Part shown: one piece after another, positions 1 to 5,985 of the stretch
Layout: each line of letters begins with the position of its first letter
Position numbering within the stretch: the stretch's first letter is position 1
From: JBJFGR01 sp051892875
Lineage (GTDB): Bacteria > Pseudomonadota > Gammaproteobacteria > Enterobacterales > Succinivibrionaceae
Direction of reading: 5' to 3'
DNA: 12,120 bases
Assembly (NCBI GenBank): GCA_051892875.1
Contig: JBJFGR010000077.1
Coordinates: 1 to 12,120, forward strand
Notes under the pieces: model-generated
The model's input: only the letters and a program-made list of their open reading frames with translations
Told to the model about the DNA's origin: nothing
The model's database searches: none
Position numbers and translations under genes: made by a program

Positions 1-60
1 GCAAATGAAAGCATTGAAAAAGTAAATAAATGGCTTAATTTAGAATCTGTTAAAGCATAA
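1..60 (+). CDS. 3' end of an unidentified gene (partial)
   Basis: The first 57 bases read as 19 open codons followed by TAA at 58-60, ending in NKWLNLESVKA. The residues look like an ordinary soluble, helical C-terminus, with acidic and basic residues mixed with leucine and isoleucine. The rest of the gene lies before the window. No family can be named from so short a tail. It is transcribed away from the transposase relic and convergently with cvpA. Confidence 0.45.
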   Translation, partial: ANESIEKVNKWLNLESVKA

Positions 61-656
61 TTTCTTCTTCTCTAGACGTGCCAAGTAATCAATATATTCT
101 GCAGTTAAATAGCAATTGTATTACATTTGCGAAATACAAATATCTATAATACTATTAATTTTTATACATTTATGTTTATATACTTGGTTTTTAGTAGCCT
201 AAATTTGCAAAACGTCCAATGTTTATGTCATAAAGATTTTTTGCGCACATGGAAATACAAACATTATTAAGCAAAGATATAGATCCTGATTAGTTAAACG
301 ATAATGCAATAGGAAAACATTAGATGCGTTATTCTGTTAGTAGCAAATTCATTCGCTAAAGTTGAAATTCCATATAAGATGGTTCATTTATATAGCATTT
401 CATGTTCATGGTTATAAAGTGCGAAAATTTTATAAATTCAACGTTTAAAATTAGCATTAAATGCTATGTCATATTATTTATTGATACAATTTAATGTATA
501 CCATTAAAAAATAGAGAAAGGATAATATTTTTTTAATACTACTAGTGGATATTATTCATGGCGTTTTTCTTTTTTGTTTTTTTTATCGAAATACAATATA
601 AGACAAAACGCCTTCTTTATTTAAATTGCACAATATTTTATTTTAATTATTCTGTT
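61..656. other. gene-free AT-rich interval holding the transposase relic
   Basis: Apart from the decayed transposase at about 180-418, this stretch has no convincing gene on either strand. It holds a 15-base palindrome (TAGCATT-A-AATGCTA, 452-466). It also holds an 8-bp inverted repeat, GGCGTTTT (560-567) and AAAACGCC (605-612), around a T-rich loop. The last sits just downstream of cvpA but has no T-run on the cvpA side, so it is a poor terminator candidate. Confidence 0.6.
180..418 (+). pseudogene. decayed IS1634-type transposase fragment
   Basis: Three plus-strand frames together rebuild the N-terminal half of an IS1634-like (IS4 superfamily) DDE transposase. Frame A (180-317) reads KFAKRPMFMS, stop, RFFAHMEIQTLL and then KDIDPD, stop, LNDNAIGK. 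It carries stops at 192, 195, 231 and 291. A shift gives LDALF at 320-334, matching the family pattern 'YLNDdrlGraLDaLy'. Another shift gives AKVEIPYKMVHLYS (358-396), and a last shift gives FHVHGYK (398-418). In intact relatives this block reads roughly HLDSTSFHVHG, where the Asp is the first DDE residue. Here that codon is TAT (391-393), so the catalytic Asp is lost. The two other acidic residues and the C-terminal half were not found. Family recognition is from memory of the motif, not a search. Confidence 0.7.
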
Positions 657-1142
657 TTACTTATACAAATTAAAATAAGTCAAAATTTGTATAGCAAACT
701 TATTTATTTCTGGTAATAATACAGAATCCTTATACCATGAATATTCTGCAAATTTTGCAAAAGCATCTATATTTATAATTAACTGAAAAACAGCGGCTAT
801 TACAAGAACAATAATTAAGCCTCTAATAGCACCAAAAACCATCCCTAATAATCTATCTGTTCCACTCAATCCTGTCTTTTGAAGAATTAATGTTACTATG
901 TAATTTATCAATCCAATAACTATTAATGTACCAATAAATAAAACTAATAAAGCTAATACAACTCTCACACTATGATCTTTAAATGAAAATAATGTTGTCA
1001 ATTGGTCATAATAATTTATCGCTACAAAAAAAGAAGCTGCCCAGGCAACTAGGGATAGAATTTCTTTTACAAAACCTCTAGCAACGCTTATTAATGCACT
1101 TATTCCTATAATGCCCAAAATGGCTATATCAATCCACTGCAT
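657..1142 (-). CDS. cvpA: CvpA family inner membrane protein
   Basis: CvpA is a small inner membrane protein needed in E. coli for colicin V production. In several enteric bacteria it is linked to bile and envelope stress tolerance; its biochemical role is unknown. The product here is 161 residues (E. coli 162) and begins MQWIDIAILG. It has the conserved block ARGFVKEILSLV (21-32), four hydrophobic segments (about 4-20, 29-46, 60-85 and 101-124) and the hallmark GLSGTDRLLG (91-100). I chose the ATG at 1142-1140 over an upstream ATG at 1190. It matches the E. coli N-terminus and has AGGA six bases upstream (1149-1152). In E. coli cvpA leads into purF. Here nothing follows it but the gene-poor interval with the transposase relic, so that link is broken. 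Confidence 0.92.
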   Translation of the reverse strand: MQWIDIAILGIIGISALISVARGFVKEILSLVAWAASFFVAINYYDQLTTLFSFKDHSVRVVLALLVLFIGTLIVIGLINYIVTLILQKTGLSGTDRLLGMVFGAIRGLIIVLVIAAVFQLIINIDAFAKFAEYSWYKDSVLLPEINKFAIQILTYFNLYK

Positions 1143-1260
1143 AATCTTTCCTTTATGTAAACACATCAAATTATTAAATTTTTTACACAAACTTACTATA
1201 AAATTTTAAGCAATTCAACATCGATAATGAGTAAAAACTAGATTTTTTTTAACAAGGTTC

Positions 1261-1266
1261 TATAAT
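1261..1266 (+). promoter_or_regulatory. possible -10 element for lrgAB
   Basis: A perfect TATAAT lies 48 bases before the lrgA GTG in the 171-base divergent cvpA/lrgA interval. The hexamer 17 bases upstream (CTAGAT, 1238-1243) is a poor -35, so this may be a chance match in AT-rich DNA or an activator-dependent promoter. Confidence 0.3.
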
Positions 1267-1313
1267 GTGACCAATATCATAATTAATTTACTTTATAGAA
1301 TTAGGTATTTATC

Positions 1314-1772
1314 GTGAAATTATTTACATTTTTAGGAAAATTGCTTTTCAGTTTTTTTATAATTTACGTATGTCTTATAGTAGGTAAGTTCATTTCTACA
1401 TTTTTACCTATAAAGTTTCCAGGTAGCATTATCGGTTTAATTATATTGTTTATACTTTTAAAAGCTAATTTAATAAAAATTAGTTGGATATCCCCTTCAG
1501 CAAACTTATTATTAAAACACATGTCATGTTTATTCATTCCCGCAGCTGTTGGTATTATTACTTACTTAAGCGAGGTCTATGATTCTATGTTTTTAATAAT
1601 ATTAAATTCTTTTTCTGGAATAGCTTTAATCATATTAATTGTCGGTAGACTTTTTCAGCATTACACAGAAACTCCTCAAGAAAGAAAACACCGAAAAAAT
1701 CTTTATAAAAGAGCATCAGTAATAAAAAAAATTAAAAAAACAAATATTCCAGCTTTAATAGTAAATAAATAA
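1314..1772 (+). CDS. lrgA: LrgA/YohJ family membrane protein (holin-like)
   Basis: LrgA/CidA/YohJ proteins are small holin-like membrane proteins that work with an LrgB/YohK partner in murein hydrolase control or metabolite (pyruvate-type) transport. The product has 152 residues and four hydrophobic segments (about 7-30, 35-51, 69-86 and 91-113). It shows the family signature FPGSIIGLIILFILL (35-49) and LFIPAAVGI (73-81), very like E. coli YohJ (PGSIIGMLILFVLL, LFVPIGVGV). A basic tail of roughly 30 residues, rich in Lys and Arg, follows the last helix and is longer than that of YohJ. The start is GTG with a weak AGG eight bases upstream. lrgB follows 17 bases after the stop, so the two are one operon. 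Family assignment is firm; the physiological role is inference. Confidence 0.9.
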   Translation: MKLFTFLGKLLFSFFIIYVCLIVGKFISTFLPIKFPGSIIGLIILFILLKANLIKISWISPSANLLLKHMSCLFIPAAVGIITYLSEVYDSMFLIILNSFSGIALIILIVGRLFQHYTETPQERKHRKNLYKRASVIKKIKKTNIPALIVNK

Positions 1773-1789
1773 AATTTGGGGTAATTATC

Positions 1790-2533
1790 ATGAACTTTAA
1801 TGAAATTTTTTCAAATTTTTTTAATCAACCTACTTTGTTTTATATAGCATTACCTTTAACCATTTTTTTATATATATCTGTTCGTTTTATTCAACAAAAA
1901 ATAAAATGGGCAATCTTAAATCCTCTACTAATTTCAGTTATTATCATTATTTGTATTATTTTGTTTTTTGATGAAAACCCTTCTGATTTTCAAAATGGTA
2001 TTGCTCCCATAAACTTTTTACTAGAACCTTCTATAGTTGCCCTAGCAATACCTCTTTATATGAAATTTGACATGATAAAAAAACAGGCTTTTTCAATACT
2101 ATGCTGTTGTTCAATATCAATACTGATTAGTTTTTTTATAGCTTATATAACTTGTCACTTATTCGGTGTAAATGAAAATCTTATACCTACAATTGGTGCA
2201 AGGTCTATTACCACACCTTTGGCGATGAATGTATCAGATAATTTAGGAGGTATAGCCTCAATAACAGCATGTATTGTATGTTGTGTTGGAATTCTTGGAG
2301 CTGTTATTGGTTTTCCACTAATGAAACTATTTCATGTAAGAAATCCAAAAGCACAAGGACTGGCAATTGGCGCATGTGCTCATGCTGTAGGAACATCAGC
2401 AGCAAATGAACATGGGGAAACTGAAGGGGCTTATTCCTCATTAAGCTTGATAGTATGTGGAATTTTAACAACATTTCTAGCAACTCCAATCTTTATAATT
2501 TTGGAAATTATCGATAAAGTTTTAGGATTATAA
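1790..2533 (+). CDS. lrgB: LrgB/YohK family membrane protein
   Basis: This is the partner of the upstream LrgA protein and a polytopic inner membrane protein of the LrgB/CidB/YohK/PlsH family. The product is 247 residues (E. coli YohK 231). Conserved blocks are NPLLISVIII (near 43), LLEPSIVALAIPLY (77-90), the ARSITTPLAMNVS motif (about 138-150) and VGILGAVIG (166-174). The C-terminal block is KAQGLAIGACAHAVGTSAA (187-205), followed by EGAYSSLSLIVCGI (212-225). These parallel YohK (PKSVTTPIAMAV, RGLAMGTASHALGT, EGAFSSLALVLCGI). GGGG at 1778-1781 is a good ribosome binding site for the ATG. No intrinsic terminator is evident between its stop and the SRP RNA promoter. Confidence 0.92.
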   Translation: MNFNEIFSNFFNQPTLFYIALPLTIFLYISVRFIQQKIKWAILNPLLISVIIIICIILFFDENPSDFQNGIAPINFLLEPSIVALAIPLYMKFDMIKKQAFSILCCCSISILISFFIAYITCHLFGVNENLIPTIGARSITTPLAMNVSDNLGGIASITACIVCCVGILGAVIGFPLMKLFHVRNPKAQGLAIGACAHAVGTSAANEHGETEGAYSSLSLIVCGILTTFLATPIFIILEIIDKVLGL

Positions 2534-2589
2534 AAAACAGATTTTTATCACACTTTTATCATTATTTTTACATTTTATATAAAAAATAC

Positions 2590-2617
2590 TTGATATTACA
2601 AAAAATTAGTATATTAT
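2590..2617 (+). promoter_or_regulatory. sigma70-type promoter of the SRP RNA gene
   Basis: TTGATA (2590-2595) and TATTAT (2612-2617) are 16 bases apart. Start would fall near 2624, leaving about 21 bases ahead of the mature RNA. That resembles the E. coli 4.5S precursor, whose leader is removed by RNase P. Confidence 0.5.
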
Positions 2618-2644
2618 ATGCTTGTTCTTCGAGAACGTTGTTAT

Positions 2645-2746
2645 GAGGCTTTGGTCCTCTCGTATTTCTGCCCCGTTCAACCGGCCAGGTCCGGAAGGAA
2701 GCAACCAGGATGGTCGCAGATAGTACCGAGATGTGGCTAGGGCCTC
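2645..2746 (+). ncRNA. ffs: 4.5S-type signal recognition particle RNA
   Basis: This is the RNA scaffold that binds Ffh to form the bacterial signal recognition particle, which targets membrane proteins to FtsY and SecYEG. The conserved apical domain is clear: CAGGTCCGGAAGGAAGCAAC (2686-2705), with the GGAA tetraloop and the asymmetric internal loop contacted by the Ffh M domain. The ends GAGGCTT (2645-2651) and GGGCCTC (2740-2746) pair to close the rod. Further matches to E. coli 4.5S include CCGAGATGTGGCTAG near the 3' end. About 102 nt is close to the 114 nt of E. coli. Ends are set by pairing and may shift by a few bases. Many gammaproteobacteria keep this gene apart from ffh, as here. Confidence 0.95.
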
Positions 2747-2756
2747 GCCCGTTTCT
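2740..2756 (+). terminator. weak candidate terminator at the SRP RNA 3' end
   Basis: GGGC (2740-2743) and GCCC (2747-2750) could form a short hairpin followed by GTTTCT. It competes with the closing stem of the mature RNA and lacks a real T-run, so it is only a possibility. Confidence 0.2.
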
Positions 2757-2846
2757 GCATCCTCTATTATTTACAAATTTCTTTCTTATATTCCTTTCTT
2801 TGTGATATTATAAAAATAGATAATTTGCTTTGGATATTATAACTCT

Positions 2847-4034
2847 ATGCCCTATTATTCATTCGCTACTCACCATTCCTTCAAAGATTTAATACTTGGT
2901 GATGATATTTATATCGATAAAACTTCATTATTAGTGGACTTTTATCAAAACCATGGTACATTTGAAATGTTAATTCGACCTTATGGTTTTGGAAAAACAG
3001 TGCTATTAGACACCTATTTTTATCTCTTTAAGTATGGTAAAGAATCAAAAATATTCAAAAATTTAGACATTCAAAATATTGATTGTAAAATACCGAAACA
3101 AAATGTAGTTAAAATAGATTTTGAATACCTACCAGCTAAAAATAATCATGAACTTCACAAATTATTAGGTAATTTTTACAACAATAGACTATTTGAAGAA
3201 TCTATCGAAGAAAGCATAAATTTAGATGATAATATCTATAATATGACCTATAACTTCGTTCGAATTTTAGCAAAAAATAGTCCCACAAATAAAATAGTCA
3301 TCCTTATAGATAATTACGAATCAATTATTGTAAAAAATTACTTTGATAAAAATAAAGAAAAAATCTATTTTGCCTTATTAGATTTTTACAGAGCCATCTA
3401 TGAATGTTCTTCATACATAGATTGGTGTTTAATATTCGGAGAAATAAAATTTAATCTTAGCCATGAAAAACATGTTGGTATTCCTTATGTACGAGATCTA
3501 ACCTTTGATGAAAGATCAACTAGCATATGTGGTTTTACCGTCGGTGATATGAACAAATATTACTCTGAATATATTCAAGATGAAGCTGACGCATCTGAAC
3601 AGTCAGTTGATATATTTATAGGTTACTTATCTGATTGGTATGGTGGTTACCGTTTTACAAGACATAATATTAAAGTATTTCGACCTGAAAGCATTAAATC
3701 ATTTTTAAAAAGAGTAGACCAAAATGACTTTTTTAACTTCTACTCCACTCAACATATTGAAGATTTTCTAATTAATGTTTTACGCAACACTAATTATAAC
3801 CCTGAAAAATTGCTTATACCTAATAGTTGTGGTTATAATTTCTGTGAAAGCTCAACAATAAATAACATTCATATTTTTAGCTTACTTTTTCAGATTGGTG
3901 TATTTTCGTTTCATCATATAAATATTGATATCGATGAAGAAATAAAAACTACAACTTATTATAGTTGCATAACAAATAAAGAAATGAGAGAAGCTTATAT
4001 GAATATATTAAAGAAAGTAAAAGATAGAAATTGA
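2847..4034 (+). CDS. AAA-ATPase-like protein without C-terminal nuclease region
   Basis: This resembles the AAA-ATPase-like family (PF09820), usually about 520-580 residues with a PD-(D/E)XK nuclease-like C-terminus. Their role is poorly understood; defence or mobile-element links are suggested. This protein has 395 residues. The N-terminal 'DIYIDKT' (20-26) and the P-loop region RPYGFGKTVLLD (44-55) correspond to the family's 'YVDKT' and 'SRPRRFGKSLLL'. The Walker B region VILIDNYESI (151-160) has Asn-156 where the family has the catalytic Glu of 'IDEYD'. FGEIKF (197-202), TSICGFTVGDM (225-235) and WYGGYRF (264-270) match the later blocks. It ends where the nuclease domain would start. Conserved ATPase residues are partly lost, but the frame is intact. 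The ribosome binding site is poor (GGA 12 bases upstream). The HAD gene follows after 22 bases. Confidence 0.75.
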   Translation: MPYYSFATHHSFKDLILGDDIYIDKTSLLVDFYQNHGTFEMLIRPYGFGKTVLLDTYFYLFKYGKESKIFKNLDIQNIDCKIPKQNVVKIDFEYLPAKNNHELHKLLGNFYNNRLFEESIEESINLDDNIYNMTYNFVRILAKNSPTNKIVILIDNYESIIVKNYFDKNKEKIYFALLDFYRAIYECSSYIDWCLIFGEIKFNLSHEKHVGIPYVRDLTFDERSTSICGFTVGDMNKYYSEYIQDEADASEQSVDIFIGYLSDWYGGYRFTRHNIKVFRPESIKSFLKRVDQNDFFNFYSTQHIEDFLINVLRNTNYNPEKLLIPNSCGYNFCESSTINNIHIFSLLFQIGVFSFHHINIDIDEEIKTTTYYSCITNKEMREAYMNILKKVKDRN

Positions 4035-4056
4035 TATACAACTAAAGAGGTGCCAC

Positions 4057-4716
4057 ATGGCGTTAGTTTTTTTTGATCTAGATGGAACATTAATAAAAGG
4101 TGATAGCAATTCCTTATTTTTTAAATGTTTAGTAAAACACAGCTTGATGGATAAATCTTTTCTTGATTTAGATCAAAAACTATTAGAAAATTTTTATGCA
4201 GGGACTTTAGATATAAGATCTTATTATGAATTTATTCTTCAACCATTACAAAATAAAACAATAAAAGATTTAGAAATGGCACTAACCGATTATTACACAA
4301 ATTTTATACCCCCATATCTTTATCAAGACGGCATAAATCTCATAAAAAAACACCAGCAAAACAAGGATAAAGTAATTATTGTTTCAGCTACACTAGATCT
4401 TCTTGTTGAAAATATAGCTTTAAAATGCTTAGGTGCAGATGGATATATTTCTACTAGAGTTGAATATAGCCATAAGGGGAAAATAACTGGAAAAGTTTAC
4501 CCTGATATATGTCATCAAATAGGTAAAGCTCACAGAATTAAGCAATATTGCCAAACAAACAACTTAGATCTCTCGGATAGCATAAGCTATGGTGATACAA
4601 TAAACGATATTCCAATGCTAGAATGTACTAGTAAGGCTATCGCAACGAATCCTCAATCTAATTTAAAAAGTATAGCATTAAAAAATGGATGGGAAATTTT
4701 AAATTTTGAGAAGTAA
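4057..4716 (+). CDS. HAD-IB family hydrolase (SerB-like phosphatase)
   Basis: This is a HAD superfamily subclass IB hydrolase of the phosphoserine phosphatase-like kind. Such enzymes transfer a phosphate to an aspartate and then hydrolyse it. The product has 219 residues with all four motifs. Motif I is FFDLDGTL (5-12), with Asp-7 the nucleophile and Asp-9 the acid/base. Motif II is VIIVSAT (106-112), with Ser-110. Motif III is Lys-157 in GKAHRIKQY. Motif IV is YGDTINDIPML (178-188), with Asp-180 and Asp-184. Residues 13-105 form the helical cap typical of IB members. Substrate cannot be read from sequence; phosphoserine, a lipid phosphate or a small phosphorylated metabolite are all possible. 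GAGG (4047-4050) gives a good ribosome binding site. Close spacing suggests co-transcription with the AAA-like gene. Confidence 0.88.
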   Translation: MALVFFDLDGTLIKGDSNSLFFKCLVKHSLMDKSFLDLDQKLLENFYAGTLDIRSYYEFILQPLQNKTIKDLEMALTDYYTNFIPPYLYQDGINLIKKHQQNKDKVIIVSATLDLLVENIALKCLGADGYISTRVEYSHKGKITGKVYPDICHQIGKAHRIKQYCQTNNLDLSDSISYGDTINDIPMLECTSKAIATNPQSNLKSIALKNGWEILNFEK

Positions 4717-4736
4717 TCTTACGTCAAAACAATATA

Positions 4737-4772
4737 CACGAAAACAACAAAATACTACGTTAAGTTTTCGTG
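4737..4772. terminator. bidirectional terminator candidate
   Basis: A perfect 9-bp inverted repeat, CACGAAAAC (4737-4745) and GTTTTCGTG (4764-4772), has an 18-base loop. T-rich sequence follows on each side. It lies between the converging HAD gene and the ABC ATPase remnant, where a shared terminator would be expected. The loop is longer than usual. Confidence 0.45.
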
Positions 4773-4835
4773 CATAGTTTTTAGTATATAGAACTTCTTC
4801 ATTTATTAATTTGAATATCTATACAAAAATTCAAT

Positions 4836-5201
4836 TTAAATTATATATTCTAACTCCTCTGTCTTTGGTTTCATATTGAATATATTAAATATTCGTTCCC
4901 TAATTTTTAAAAATTCTTGACTAGTTCTATCTCTTGACGGTCCTAATTCTACTGTTACAATATCTTTAATCTTTCCAGGATTTGGAGTCATTACAACTAT
5001 TCTATCCGCTAAAAACAATGCTTCTTCAATATCATGAGTTACAAAAATTATTGTTTTATGGTGTTTACGATTTATATTTAAAATATCATCTTGGAGCTTC
5101 ATTCTAGTTATAGCATCAAGTGCACCTAAAGGTTCATCCATAAAAACAATATCAGGATCTACCGCTAACGTCCCTATTACTTGATAAAATTGCATGGGCA
5201 A
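4836..5201 (-). pseudogene. 3' half of a nitrate/taurine-type ABC transporter ATPase
   Basis: The 121-residue reading frame is the C-terminal half of an ABC ATPase of the NitT/TauT (SsuB/TauB) family. It has Walker B and D-loop in IVFMDEPLGALD (18-29), with Asp-22 and Glu-23, and the H-loop FVTHDIEEALFLADRI (53-68), with His-56. After this comes VVMTPNPGKI (69-78), typical of this family. Walker A, the Q-loop and the LSGG signature are absent, so it cannot bind or hydrolyse ATP alone. Homology begins near 5185, at TLAVDPDI, which in relatives follows 'QRVAIAR'. The apparent start (TTG at 5201) is not preceded by a ribosome binding site. No permease or binding-protein gene is nearby. It is best read as a deletion remnant of a lost uptake operon. 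Confidence 0.85.
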
Positions 5202-5250
5202 TTCCTAAAACAACAACACCTTCCAACTCAGGTACAACTAAACAAGCCAT
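5152..5250 (-). pseudogene. 5' end of an unidentified gene, fused into the ABC remnant
   Basis: An ATG at 5250-5248 has a strong ribosome binding site (AGAGGT, 5255-5260). It opens a 32-codon frame beginning MACLVVPELEGVVVLG that ends at TGA (5154-5152). The first 20 or so residues are hydrophobic and look like the start of a small membrane protein. The rest overlaps the ATPase remnant in a different frame, so the natural C-terminus is missing. A deletion joining the front of one operon gene to the back of the ATPase gene would explain this. The family is not recognised with confidence. Confidence 0.55.
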
Positions 5251-5270
5251 ATAAACCTCTATTATCATAT

Positions 5271-5300
5271 TATATATTCTATCGAGTACTTATTAGACAA
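5271..5300 (-). promoter_or_regulatory. possible promoter upstream of the fused remnant
   Basis: On the minus strand TTGTCT (5300-5295) and TATATA (5276-5271) are 18 bases apart. An overlapping TATAAT lies at 5274-5269. If used, transcription would start only about a dozen bases before the AGAGGT site at 5255-5260. The surrounding AT-richness makes chance matches likely. Confidence 0.3.
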
Positions 5301-5320
5301 TTCCTATATAAATACTATGT

Positions 5321-5350
5321 AATGTCATAGCGTGCATAATACATGACATT
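5321..5350. repeat. 8-bp inverted repeat in the divergent interval
   Basis: AATGTCAT (5321-5328) and ATGACATT (5343-5350) are perfect complements with a 14-base spacer. They lie between the ABC remnant and the H-NS-like gene, which are divergent. This could be an operator for a dimeric regulator, and no T-run makes it look like a terminator. Confidence 0.35.
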
Positions 5351-5521
5351 TCCTAGTTTATCTATATGTTTTATAACAAAATAATAAAAATATTCAGCAA
5401 GTAGTTATTTAATTACTTAAGAAAAAATTAAGTTAATGGAAAAAAATATCTCTTCGATTTTGTGATCTATTTAAATTTAATATCGTTCGTTTCTTTTATT
5501 ACATAATTTTAAGGTTAAAAT

Positions 5522-5554
5522 ATGTATAAATTCACATTTAGAGGCCTATCATGA
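5522..5554 (+). CDS. possible 10-residue leader peptide before the H-NS-like gene
   Basis: ATG at 5522-5524 opens MYKFTFRGLS and stops at TGA (5552-5554), which overlaps the H-NS-like start codon (5551-5553) as ATGA. AAGG (5511-5514) lies seven bases before the ATG, an ordinary ribosome binding site. The overlap is the classic arrangement for translational coupling. The ORF also covers the GAGG site (5541-5544) of the next gene, so ribosomes translating it would pass over that site. So short an ORF can arise by chance, and nothing but position supports it. Confidence 0.35.
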   Translation: MYKFTFRGLS

Positions 5555-5976
5555 CTTTTATTGAAACTATCTCAAATATTAGATTTTTACGAGTAGCTTG
5601 TCGTGAACTATCTTATGCTGAACTTGAAAATGCTTACCAAAAGTTCACAGAAATTATGGCTGAGCGAAGATTAGAAGAAGAAGAAAAGAATAAAAAAACT
5701 AAAGAACGAAATGAGGCTATCGATGCCATACGAACATTAGTAGAACAAACAGGTATAAACCCAAATGATTTAGCAAAACTACTTAATCAAAATTCTCTAG
5801 AAAATTTACCAAAACAACGTAATGTTCCACCAAAATTCAAGTTTACGGATGAAAATGGAACGGAGCACACTTGGACAGGTCAAGGTAGAACTCCAACAAT
5901 TTTTACACAGTGTATGATTCGAGAAAATAAACCAAAAGAATTTTACTTGATTAAAGATAAAACTAATCAAATCTAA
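5551..5976 (+). CDS. H-NS family nucleoid-associated protein
   Basis: This is an H-NS/StpA-type DNA-binding protein that coats AT-rich DNA and represses transcription as a filament. The product is 141 residues (E. coli H-NS 137). The N-terminal dimerisation part ISNIRFLRVACRELSYAELE (7-26) parallels 'LSNIRTLRAQARELTLEELE' of H-NS. A charged helix (about 31-65, with EEEEKNKKTKERNE) forms the coiled-coil and linker region. The C-terminal domain, PPKFKFTDENG (93-103) followed by TWTGQGRTP (107-115), contains the minor-groove hook Gln-Gly-Arg (111-113) unchanged. GAGG six bases upstream fixes the start. Its stop overlaps the ribosome binding site of the rhombosortase gene. Whether it is the main H-NS or a second copy cannot be told here. 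Self-repression through the AT-rich upstream region is plausible. Confidence 0.92.
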   Translation: MTFIETISNIRFLRVACRELSYAELENAYQKFTEIMAERRLEEEEKNKKTKERNEAIDAIRTLVEQTGINPNDLAKLLNQNSLENLPKQRNVPPKFKFTDENGTEHTWTGQGRTPTIFTQCMIRENKPKEFYLIKDKTNQI

Positions 5977-5985
5977 GGAATTTTT

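Noticed and set aside
560..612. GGCGTTTT and AAAACGCC inverted repeat as a cvpA terminator
   Set aside because: The loop is 37 bases long, and the sequence after the stem in the cvpA direction (ATGAATAATATCC) is not a T-run. The T-rich part lies in the loop on the other strand.
1143..1190. N-terminal extension of CvpA (MCKKFNNLMCLHKGKI)
   Set aside because: It adds 16 polar residues before the conserved MQWID start, and the AGGA site serves the downstream ATG.
2304..2489. 61-codon open frame on the minus strand inside lrgB
   Set aside because: It lies wholly inside a clear LrgB coding region, has no ribosome binding site and no recognisable content.
5415..5433. ACTTAA/TTAAGT inverted repeat before the H-NS-like gene
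   Set aside because: Six AT-rich base pairs are expected by chance in this composition, and there is no other support.
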